From Clostridia bacterium (lineage in GTDB: Bacteria; Bacillota; Clostridia; Oscillospirales; Acutalibacteraceae), in contig JAFQCR010000004.1 in NCBI GenBank assembly GCA_017416345.1, forward strand, positions 115,783 through 179,782: a DNA stretch of 64,000 nucleotides, given 5' to 3'. Positions 52,698 to 59,887 of this stretch are shown piece by piece (the first letter of the stretch is position 1; each line of letters begins with the position of its first letter). The notes under the pieces were generated by a model. That model saw nothing but the letters and a program-made list of their open reading frames with translations. It was not told the origin of the DNA and ran no database searches. The position numbers and the translations under genes were made by a program.

Positions 52698-53126
52698 ATG
52701 AACTTTATTGAAACCGATGACCATAACGGTCTTATATGCTTTTACCGTGAAAACGGGCTTGAGGTGTCAGACGACCTTGTGCGTGATGACGGTGCGGTCT
52801 TCAGCATAAAATGCGTTGAGAACGGCAAGATCATCTCGGCGGCGACTTTGTCACGGCGGTTTGAGGTCTTTATCCTCGATTACGTTGCCGTTGACCCCCA
52901 ATACCGCAAAAAAGGCCTGGGTGAAAGCGCTGTGGCCGAAATCATTTCAAAAGCCAAACAGCTTGGTGCCGAAAAGGTTTACATAACATCCAAAAGCCCC
53001 ACGTTTTTCAAAAAGATCGGCTTTTTGGAGGGTGCCCCAAAGGGCGTTGACATGAATGCCGACTGCGTGGGCTGTCCGCAGTTTAACAACGGTTGTACCA
53101 AACTTCCAATGTATATCAAAATCTAA
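52698..53126 (+). CDS. GNAT family N-acetyltransferase with cysteine tail
   Basis: The 142-residue protein is called from ATG 52698 (GGTGAGG upstream). The acetyl-CoA motif VDPQYRKKGLGESAVAEII and the GNAT end strand FFKKIGF are present. The C-terminal tail has C123-x2-C126-x6-C133 (DCVGCPQFNNGC), a likely metal or Fe-S ligand set seen in some clostridial NAT proteins. It lies 10 bp before a radical-SAM gene, which suggests shared function. Substrate unknown. Confidence 0.82.
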   Translation: MNFIETDDHNGLICFYRENGLEVSDDLVRDDGAVFSIKCVENGKIISAATLSRRFEVFILDYVAVDPQYRKKGLGESAVAEIISKAKQLGAEKVYITSKSPTFFKKIGFLEGAPKGVDMNADCVGCPQFNNGCTKLPMYIKI

Positions 53127-53136
53127 CGGAGATATT

Positions 53137-54195
53137 ATGACAAGAGAGAAATTCTTAAAACTTAAAGCAGGACTTTTGTGCCACGGTGCGGCATTGTCCG
53201 AAAGCGCTCGTGAATCAATGATGCGTGAGCGCCCCAAGCTTTTCAAAAAAGGCTTTATTGATGCCGTCAATATGAACATCGGCGGCTCTAACATCTGTGT
53301 CAGCATTGCCGAAAACTTTGCCGAAAGCTCGGAGCTGTTGCTCGATAAGGACACCGACGGCTATTATATAATGTTTGACGGTGAGCGTGCCGACGTGCGG
53401 TTTTTCGTTGAGCTTCCCAAAACGGGGACGGTGGTGGACGACCTTGCTACGCTTCACGCTGACGGTTGCATCAACATCTGGCCGAGCACCAACTGCTGTT
53501 ACGACACACCCGAGCTGAAATGCAAGTTCTGTTCACTCTTGCCCGAAACGCAGAAGCCTATCGACCCCGAGGTGCTGTGTGTCGGCCTCAAAAAGCTGTT
53601 GGCCGAGTATAAGGGCACCCTCAATTTCAGCGGTGCTACCTACAAAAGCCCCGACATTATGGTGGAATATTGGTGCGAGCTGTGCCGAAGGATACGTGAG
53701 TTTTCGGATTGCCCCATTGCGGTCGAGTTTGCACCGCCCAAAAACCTTGATCTTATTGATAAACTGAAGGAAAGCGGCGCGACGGTTGCCATAATGAACA
53801 TTGAGATCGTAGGCAAAGAGCTTCGACGTGAGATATGCCCCGGCAAATCGGGCATACCGCTTGAGCATTACCACAAGGCGATGGAAAGGGCAGTCAAGGT
53901 GTTTGGCTACGGTAAGGTGTCCAGCGTTATGATAGGCGGCATCCAGCCGTGGGAGGACATAAAAGAAGAATGTGAGACCCTTTGCAAAATGGGAGTTTTC
54001 CCAACCATTATGCCGTTCCGTCCGCTTGACGACTGTACCTATTCCTTCAACAAGGCTTGTGACGTTGACGAGCTTATCGAAGTATCCGAGTATTTGGGCG
54101 AATTGTTGCGCAAATATAAATTAGCACCGGAGTGTCAGCCCGGCTGTACCGCCTGCGGCGGCTGCTCGATAGAGAATGATTGTTATATAAAGTAA
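53137..54195 (+). CDS. Radical-SAM-like protein with unusual cysteine motif
   Basis: The 352-residue protein starts at ATG 53137 behind CGGAGAT. The candidate cluster ligands are C121-x7-C129-x2-C132 (CYDTPELKCKFC) rather than the usual C-x3-C-x2-C, with an extra C120. A TIM-barrel-like body follows (LNFSGATYKSPDIMVEYW; AVEFAPPKNLDLIDKLKESG). The tail carries C333, C337, C340, C343 and C349 (CQPGCTACGGCS), suitable for a second Fe-S cluster. It resembles biotin-synthase-related radical SAM proteins. The reaction is unknown. Confidence 0.7.
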   Translation: MTREKFLKLKAGLLCHGAALSESARESMMRERPKLFKKGFIDAVNMNIGGSNICVSIAENFAESSELLLDKDTDGYYIMFDGERADVRFFVELPKTGTVVDDLATLHADGCINIWPSTNCCYDTPELKCKFCSLLPETQKPIDPEVLCVGLKKLLAEYKGTLNFSGATYKSPDIMVEYWCELCRRIREFSDCPIAVEFAPPKNLDLIDKLKESGATVAIMNIEIVGKELRREICPGKSGIPLEHYHKAMERAVKVFGYGKVSSVMIGGIQPWEDIKEECETLCKMGVFPTIMPFRPLDDCTYSFNKACDVDELIEVSEYLGELLRKYKLAPECQPGCTACGGCSIENDCYIK

Positions 54196-54263
54196 AAAGG
54201 ACTTAAATAAATCGGTCAAAAAACGCCATATCCCCATGGCTGAACTTAAGCAGGAGCGTTATT

Positions 54264-54686
54264 ATGAAGGATAAATCAAAATTTCTTAAAATAATCAAAT
54301 ATGTCGGTGTTTTGCTCTTAATGTATATTTGTGCGCCGGTCGGGCTTATATGCTACGGAGCAGGTGCCACAATTGATATTATGATCGTGATATTGGCAGT
54401 CGTCTTTGCTTATGTGGGATATATTGCAACACATAAAATTTTGGAGTTGTTGTTTTTATATGCTAATCTTTTGTTATCGGTCTATATAGGGTCGTCTTTT
54501 TCGACAAAACTTTATTACGAAAGGGTAAGTTCTGATGATATGACCCTGATTGTAGGAAGGGTATTTATGTATATTGCTCTTGCTGTTACTGTTCTGGCTG
54601 TTTTGATATTTGCGATGGTTAGAGTGGTTAAAAATAAGCGTGGTGAAATACAAAAGATTGATACGGATGACGGTTCCGTGTGCTGA
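54264..54686 (+). CDS. Small membrane protein of unknown function
   Basis: The 140-residue protein starts at ATG 54264 after GCAGGAGCG. Four hydrophobic helices are seen (about residues 11-30, 36-55, 60-80, 95-120), followed by a charged tail. It is clearly richer in A/T than neighbouring genes, which could mean recent acquisition or relaxed selection. No homologue is recognised. It lies beside repeat clusters. Confidence 0.65.
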   Translation: MKDKSKFLKIIKYVGVLLLMYICAPVGLICYGAGATIDIMIVILAVVFAYVGYIATHKILELLFLYANLLLSVYIGSSFSTKLYYERVSSDDMTLIVGRVFMYIALAVTVLAVLIFAMVRVVKNKRGEIQKIDTDDGSVC

Positions 54687-54706
54687 AAAATTAAGTCCTT
54701 ATTAAA

Positions 54707-54805
54707 CGGGCGAACACATAGGTTCGCTCCTACAAAGATGATAGATTATTAAAAATGTAGGGTGGGGCTTGCTCCCACCAAGGGCGATTCGTGAATCGCC
54801 CCTAC
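54707..54805. repeat. Three GTAGGG-type hairpin repeats
   Basis: Copies at 54707-54733 (-), 54757-54779 (+) and 54782-54805 (-, CGATTC/GAATCG). Confidence 0.8.
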
Positions 54806-54811
54806 GGTTTG

Positions 54812-54873
54812 CCTTCCCCAGCGGGGAAGGTGGCATTGCGAAGCAATGACGGATGAGGAGAACACCGTCACAA
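54812..54873 (-). repeat. CCGTC-type two-hairpin repeat, copy 3
   Basis: Hairpin 1 CATTGC-GAA-GCAATG (54834-54848) and hairpin 2 CCTTCCCC/GGGGAAGG (54812-54830). Its outer flank TGACGGTGTTCTCCTCAT matches the flank of copy 2. Confidence 0.75.
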
Positions 54874-54907
54874 AAGACTTCAAACGATACAATATAGCAG
54901 GCTTACG

Positions 54908-54981
54908 GCGGGCGAACAGGAAAGCCCCTACGACAGATCAACCCTTTCTTTTTACCGTAGGGGCGTTCTGTGAACGCCCGC
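54908..54981. repeat. Two GTAGGG-type hairpin repeats
   Basis: Copies at 54908-54931 (-) and 54957-54981 (+, CGTTC/GAACG). Confidence 0.8.
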
Positions 54982-54985
54982 AGAA

Positions 54986-55027
54986 CCTTCCTCATCAGAG
55001 GAAGGTGTCACAGCAGGTGACGGAAGG
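54986..55027 (-). repeat. CCGTC-type two-hairpin repeat, copy 4
   Basis: Hairpin 1 GTCAC/GTGAC (55007-55021) and hairpin 2 CCTTCCTC/GAGGAAGG (54986-55005). Confidence 0.7.
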
Positions 55028-55048
55028 AGAGATCAGTCAGTTTACATC

Positions 55049-55120
55049 GGGCTGTCGAAGGCGCCAGCCCCTACATTATGTCTATAGATTTGATTGTAGG
55101 GAATGGATTTATCCATTCCG
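55049..55120. repeat. Two GTAGGG-type hairpin repeats
   Basis: Copies at 55049-55074 (-) and 55096-55120 (+, AATGGAT/ATCCATT). The 566-bp gap 54687-55252 holds only repeats and the ilvE promoter. Confidence 0.8.
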
Positions 55121-55150
55121 TAAAATAAAAAACGAAATTTTCCGGAAATA

Positions 55151-55179
55151 TTGACTTTTTTATATTATGGTGGTAAAAT
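55151..55179 (+). promoter_or_regulatory. ilvE promoter
   Basis: TTGACT (55151-55156), 17 bp, TAAAAT (55174-55179). The leader (about 70 nt) has an ACGGC/GCCGT pair but no T-box or leader peptide. Confidence 0.75.
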
Positions 55180-55252
55180 TTAATGTAATAATTTTGATTT
55201 GCGACGGCAAGGGGAGAAGCTCTACCGCCGTGTACCATAGGAGGTTAAATTT

Positions 55253-56278
55253 ATGGCAAAGAAAGATATCAACTGGGGCGAGCTTGGTTTCGGCTACGTT
55301 AAGACCGATTACCGTTTTGTCGCCAACTTTAAGGATGGCAAGTGGGATGACGGCCAGCTCATCACCGATGAAAACATCGTTATCAACGAGTGTGCAGGTG
55401 TTCTGCAGTATGCACAGACCTGCTTTGAGGGTCTTAAGGCCTACACCACCGAGGACGGCAAGATCGTTTGCTTCCGTCCCGACCTTAACGCACAGCGTAT
55501 GGCCGATTCCTGCGAGCGACTCAAGATGCCTGTTTTCCCCGTAGAAAAGTTTGTTGAGGCTGTTGAAAAGGTCGTTGCCGCCAACGCCGATTTCGTTCCG
55601 CCCTATGGCTCGGGAGCAACCCTTTATTTGCGTCCTTATATGTTCGGAAGCAACGCCGTTATCGGTGTTAAGCCTGCTACCGAGTATCAGTTCAGAATTT
55701 TTGCAACACCCGTTGGTCCTTACTTCAAGGGCGGCGTTAAGCCTTTGACCCTGCGTATCAGTGACCTTGACCGTGCCGCACCTATGGGTACCGGCCACAT
55801 CAAGGCAGGTCTTAACTATGCAATGAGCCTTTACAACATCGTTGATGCTCACGACAACGGCTTTGACGAGAATATGTATGTTGACTCTGCCACCCGTACC
55901 TACATTGAGGAGACCGGCGGTGCCAACATCATCTTCATCACCAAGGACGGCAAGGTCGTAACTCCCAAATCCAACACCATTCTGCCTTCCATCACCCGCC
56001 GTTCGCTCATGATCGTTGCCAAGGACTACCTTGGCCTTGAGGTTGAGGAGCGTCCCGTTCGCGTCGACGAGCTTGATAGCTTTGCCGAGTGCGGACTTTG
56101 CGGTACCGCCGCAGTTATCTCGCCCGTTGGCAAGGTCGTTGACCACGGCAAGGAGATAGCTTTCCCTGCAGGTATGACCGAGATGGGCCCCGTTACCAAA
56201 AAGCTGTATGACACTCTGACCGGCATCCAGATGGGCAGACTTCCTGCTCCCGAGGGCTGGATCAAGACCATCGGCTGA
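55253..56278 (+). CDS. ilvE: Branched-chain amino acid aminotransferase
   Basis: The 341-residue length and the class IV aminotransferase features fit: YAQTCFEGLKAYTTEDG, RPYMFGS, the region GTGHIKAGLNYAMSL that carries the PLP Lys, and YIEETGGANIIF. It exchanges the amino group between Val/Leu/Ile and 2-oxoglutarate. ATAGGAGG precedes the ATG. It is monocistronic, with its own promoter and terminator. Confidence 0.94.
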   Translation: MAKKDINWGELGFGYVKTDYRFVANFKDGKWDDGQLITDENIVINECAGVLQYAQTCFEGLKAYTTEDGKIVCFRPDLNAQRMADSCERLKMPVFPVEKFVEAVEKVVAANADFVPPYGSGATLYLRPYMFGSNAVIGVKPATEYQFRIFATPVGPYFKGGVKPLTLRISDLDRAAPMGTGHIKAGLNYAMSLYNIVDAHDNGFDENMYVDSATRTYIEETGGANIIFITKDGKVVTPKSNTILPSITRRSLMIVAKDYLGLEVEERPVRVDELDSFAECGLCGTAAVISPVGKVVDHGKEIAFPAGMTEMGPVTKKLYDTLTGIQMGRLPAPEGWIKTIG

Positions 56279-56297
56279 TCATAACCTTTAAATTTTC

Positions 56298-56338
56298 ACG
56301 AGGTCTGCTGACTTTTAGTTGGCAGGCTTCGTTTTTTT
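56298..56338 (+). terminator. ilvE terminator
   Basis: ACGAGGTCTGCTGAC pairs with GTTGGCAGGCTTCGT with G-T wobbles, followed by TTTTTT. Confidence 0.85.
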
Positions 56339-56373
56339 ACATCATCTTTGCGGTTTTTTCTTTGAACGGTCGG

Positions 56374-56402
56374 TTGAAAAGGCGTATGGCAGGTGCTATA
56401 AT
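56374..56402 (+). promoter_or_regulatory. Promoter of the GH2 gene
   Basis: TTGAAA (56374-56379), 17 bp, TATAAT (56397-56402). Confidence 0.82.
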
Positions 56403-56434
56403 CAAAGCAAGATAACATAAAAGGAGATGCCTTT

Positions 56435-58996
56435 ATGTACAAGAAGATTTTGCTTAACGGTGAGTGGATCCTATCGGGAAAAAACAAAAACGGTACCGAC
56501 ATTTCGGTGCCCTGCGCCATTCCCGGTTATGCTCATCCTGCATTGGAAAAGGCGGGATATATTCCCGAAATGTTCCGGCGCAAGAACACCGAGGAATCGC
56601 AATGGATAGAGGGCGTTGAATGGACATTTACAAGGACATTTGACCTTTCTCGTGACCAAGATATCAGCCGTGCTGTGCTGTCCTTCGGCGGTATCGACAC
56701 TTATTCGGACGTGTACCTCAACGGACAAAGAATATTGACGACCGACAATATGTTTGTCCCTTATTCTGCTAAGGTTTCCGATGCTTTGAAGGTCGGTGAA
56801 AACACGCTGTCGGTGGTGGTTCATCCGTACAAAACAGTAGCGCCCAAGCCCGACACCACTAAGTACCGTGCCGCATTCTGTCACGACCGTGCCATGGTAA
56901 GACGTCTGCAATGCACCTTCTTCTGGGATTGGGTCGACCGCTATGTGACGGCAGGCATCTGGCAGGATGTTGAGCTTTTATTCCTGCCCGAGGCTGTTAT
57001 CGACAATGTGTTCACCGAGGTGACCGACATTTGCGAAACTTCAGCCTCGATAAACCTTCAGATCAAGACCGAAAATGCCGTGAATACGGGCTGCCGGTTT
57101 AAAATTGATATAACCGACCCCGACGGTTTTGTTGCGTGGGACCTTGAGGGCAGGGTGTTTATGGATACGATGTATCTGCAGGCTGATATCCCCGAGCCAA
57201 AGCTTTGGTGGCCTAACGGCTACGGCGAGCATCCGCTTTACACCGTCACCGTGTCGCTTTTTGACAAGGACGGCAACGAGCTTGACAAAAGTGAACACCG
57301 CATCGGTATTCGCACCGTGAGGTTTGAGTGCCTTAGGGACAAGCCGAACTCGGACGAGGAACGCCGTACAAGACAGCTTTTAAGACAGCAGAAAAAGACC
57401 GACAGTCCCATCAGCGACGAGGTGCTTGACGAACAGATCAAGGCCGAAAACCCCTTGACGGGCGAAAGCTTTATTATCCTTGTCAACGGTAAGCGCATTT
57501 TTGCCACGGGCGGCAACTGGGTACCCTGCACTCCGTTCCCAACCACGGGAATGGGTGAGCAGTACCGAAAGCTGCTGACTTTAGCCGTAAAGGGCAACCA
57601 GAACATCTTACGTGTGTGGGGCGGCGGACTTTACGAGCTCGACGAGTTTTACGATATCTGCGACGAACTCGGCATTATGGTCACGCAGGACTTTTTGCTG
57701 GCCTGCGGCAAGTACCCCGACGACCTTGATTGGTGGGTCGAAAGCTTTAATAAAGAGCTTCGTGCCAACATCGTAAGACTTCGTAACCATGCTTCACTTA
57801 TCGCATGGTTCGGCAATAACGAAGACGGTGACGGCTTTGATTGGGACGACCCCAATATGAAAAATATGGCCTTGCAGTACAAGTCCTACCGTCCTATCTT
57901 AAACGAGCTTGACCCCAACCGTCCGTTCAGACCGTGTTGCTCGTGGGGTGGTAAGGAAAACACCGACCCCACCATTGGCGATTGCCATCTGACCTGGTGG
58001 TTCAGAGGTGCCGAGAATATTGACCAAAGCTGGTTTGATATTGTCGGCAGAATGGCCACCGAAAGTGCTATCGAGGGTTATCCGTTGCCCACATCCTTGA
58101 GAAAATTCCTTTCCGAGGATGACATTCTCGACCGTGACAGCGACGTTATCGAGTACCATATTAAAAACAATATGTATTTCGAGCCGGCAGGGCTTTTGTC
58201 GGTACATAACCGCCTCAAAAAGTCTGCCGAGGTGGTTGTCGGCCGAAGTGATGACCGCTATGAGGATATCTACCGCTTGTCCTATATTCAGTATGAATGG
58301 GCAAGAATGGTTTTAGAGGGCGCACGACGCTCGAATTGGTATTGCTCGGGTATTCTTTATTGGATGTATAACGACTGCTGGCCTGCTTTGGGTTACGCCG
58401 TGGTCGATTACTACGGTGTGCCGAAATCGGGTTGGTATGCCACCAAATATTCGGGCGCACCCATAGCCGCCACCATCCGTGAAAACGGCGGTGAGTTGTA
58501 TTTCACAGTGCTCAACCATAGCCTTGAAGCCGTTGGGCTTGACTACAAGATCAAGCTGTATCAGGCATCCGCCAACCAGCTTAACGAGGTTGCACACGGC
58601 AAGGTGACTGCTGACCAAAACAACAGCACCGAGATAATGTCGGTTACGGCTGATGCGTTTGACCCCATGAAGGACAAAAACATCATCGTATTTCTGGAGC
58701 TTTACCGTGACGGTGAGTTGATAAGCCGTGCACGCTGGTATCCCGAGTGGATAAGCAGCCTGAAGCTACCCAAGGCCGAGGTGGAGGTCACCGTTGACCG
58801 CAGCAAAAAGACCGTCACCGTCGCCTGCCAAAAGGGCGTTGCCATCGGTCTTGCCTTTGATGCCGACGCCGTGTTTGAGGATAACTATATCGACCTTTTT
58901 GAGGGCGAGACCAAGACCGTCCCATACACTACCCTTGACGGCTTCGACAAGATAGACGTTTACGGGTATAACATTGATATAGTAAACGGATTGTGA
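56435..58996 (+). CDS. GH2 family beta-mannosidase
   Basis: The 853-residue cytoplasmic enzyme has no signal peptide. The sugar-binding N-terminal domain is about residues 1-190, an immunoglobulin-like domain about 190-300, and the TIM barrel follows. Acid/base Glu is in AWFGNNEDGDGF (beta-mannosidase WFGNNE). The nucleophile Glu is probably in MATESAIEGYPLPTSL, the counterpart of the family's SExGxxxxP motif. It should remove beta-mannose from imported oligosaccharides. AAAAGGAGAT precedes the ATG. Confidence 0.9.
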   Translation: MYKKILLNGEWILSGKNKNGTDISVPCAIPGYAHPALEKAGYIPEMFRRKNTEESQWIEGVEWTFTRTFDLSRDQDISRAVLSFGGIDTYSDVYLNGQRILTTDNMFVPYSAKVSDALKVGENTLSVVVHPYKTVAPKPDTTKYRAAFCHDRAMVRRLQCTFFWDWVDRYVTAGIWQDVELLFLPEAVIDNVFTEVTDICETSASINLQIKTENAVNTGCRFKIDITDPDGFVAWDLEGRVFMDTMYLQADIPEPKLWWPNGYGEHPLYTVTVSLFDKDGNELDKSEHRIGIRTVRFECLRDKPNSDEERRTRQLLRQQKKTDSPISDEVLDEQIKAENPLTGESFIILVNGKRIFATGGNWVPCTPFPTTGMGEQYRKLLTLAVKGNQNILRVWGGGLYELDEFYDICDELGIMVTQDFLLACGKYPDDLDWWVESFNKELRANIVRLRNHASLIAWFGNNEDGDGFDWDDPNMKNMALQYKSYRPILNELDPNRPFRPCCSWGGKENTDPTIGDCHLTWWFRGAENIDQSWFDIVGRMATESAIEGYPLPTSLRKFLSEDDILDRDSDVIEYHIKNNMYFEPAGLLSVHNRLKKSAEVVVGRSDDRYEDIYRLSYIQYEWARMVLEGARRSNWYCSGILYWMYNDCWPALGYAVVDYYGVPKSGWYATKYSGAPIAATIRENGGELYFTVLNHSLEAVGLDYKIKLYQASANQLNEVAHGKVTADQNNSTEIMSVTADAFDPMKDKNIIVFLELYRDGELISRARWYPEWISSLKLPKAEVEVTVDRSKKTVTVACQKGVAIGLAFDADAVFEDNYIDLFEGETKTVPYTTLDGFDKIDVYGYNIDIVNGL

Positions 58997-59021
58997 TCTG
59001 CATAAATTACAAATAAAAAAG

Positions 59022-59069
59022 CCTCCCTTGTGTAAAGGGAGGTGGCACACGTAGTGTGACGGAGGGATT
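59022..59069 (-). repeat. CCGTC-type two-hairpin repeat, copy 5 (nagB terminator)
   Basis: Hairpin 1 CACAC-GTA-GTGTG (59046-59058) and hairpin 2 CCTCCCTT/AAGGGAGG; the minus strand runs into CTTTTTTATTTG, so it can end nagB transcripts. Confidence 0.8.
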
Positions 59070-59088
59070 GTAAAATTCTGTCTTATCC

Positions 59089-59137
59089 CCTCGGTCATCT
59101 AAAGATGACAGCTCCCCTTGAACAATCAAGGGGAGCT
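59089..59137 (+). repeat. CCGTC-type two-hairpin repeat, copy 6
   Basis: Hairpin 1 GTCATC-TAAA-GATGAC (59094-59109) and hairpin 2 AGCTCCCCTTGA/TCAAGGGGAGCT (59110-59137). Opposes copy 5. Confidence 0.7.
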
Positions 59138-59163
59138 TCTTACATTTTGAGATTTATTAAATA

Positions 59164-59874
59164 TCAGTTCTCGCTGCAGATGACCGTTACATCGGGGTGG
59201 AGCTGGAGGATGGAGGCCGGAACCCTGGGGTCAACGGGGCCTTCCATAGCCTTTTTGATGATATCGAGCTTGGCCTTGCCGTTGGCAACCATCAGAATGC
59301 GCTTGGCCTGCATGATCGACATCATACCCATTGTGATAGCGCTCTTGGGAACATCGTCCTTCGAAGCAAAGAAGCGTGAGTTGGCCTCAATGGTCGAGGG
59401 GTCGAGCGTTACGGAATGAGTGGCAGCGGTAAAGAAATCGTCGGGCTCGTTAAAACCGATGTGTCCGTCAAGGCCGATTCCAAGTAACTGCAGGTCGATT
59501 CCGCCCAAGGACTTGATAAGCTCGTCATAAGCCTCGCCCTCTTTTTTGAGGTCGGCGGCACAGCCGTTGGGAACATAGGTCTTCGACTTGTCAATATCAA
59601 CGTGATCAAAAAGATTGTCGTTCATAAAATAGCGGTAGCTCTGGTCGTGACTGCCGTCAAGACCAACGTACTCGTCAAGGTTGACCGAGGTGACGTTTTT
59701 GAAAGAGATCTCGCCGTTTTCGACCTTCTTGATAAGGTTCTTGTAGGTGCCGACCGGCGATGAACCGGTTGCAAGTCCCAAAACGCAATCGTTTTTGAGG
59801 ATGATCTGTGCCGCAATGATGTCAGCGGCCTTTTTGCTTAACTCTTCATAGGTTTTTACGGTAATGAATTTCAT
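59164..59874 (-). CDS. nagB: Glucosamine-6-phosphate deaminase
   Basis: The 236-residue protein has VLGLATGSSPVGTYKNLIKK, VNLDEYVGL (active-site Asp), LLGIGLDGHIGFNEP (catalytic His and Glu) and TMGMMSIMQAKRI. It converts glucosamine-6-phosphate to fructose-6-phosphate and ammonia, the entry of amino sugars into glycolysis. It starts 13 bp after the HTH-GlmM gene with AAAAGGAGAA, so the two are one operon. It works against GlmM for the same substrate. Confidence 0.95.
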   Translation of the reverse strand: MKFITVKTYEELSKKAADIIAAQIILKNDCVLGLATGSSPVGTYKNLIKKVENGEISFKNVTSVNLDEYVGLDGSHDQSYRYFMNDNLFDHVDIDKSKTYVPNGCAADLKKEGEAYDELIKSLGGIDLQLLGIGLDGHIGFNEPDDFFTAATHSVTLDPSTIEANSRFFASKDDVPKSAITMGMMSIMQAKRILMVANGKAKLDIIKKAMEGPVDPRVPASILQLHPDVTVICSEN

Positions 59875-59887
59875 AAAAATTCTCCTT

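Noticed and set aside
43974..55120. CRISPR array
   Set aside because: Repeats are irregularly spaced, face both ways, vary in their arms and are interrupted by genes; no cas genes are present.
54846..55154. 102-codon frame before ilvE
   Set aside because: Runs through four repeat units and has no start context.
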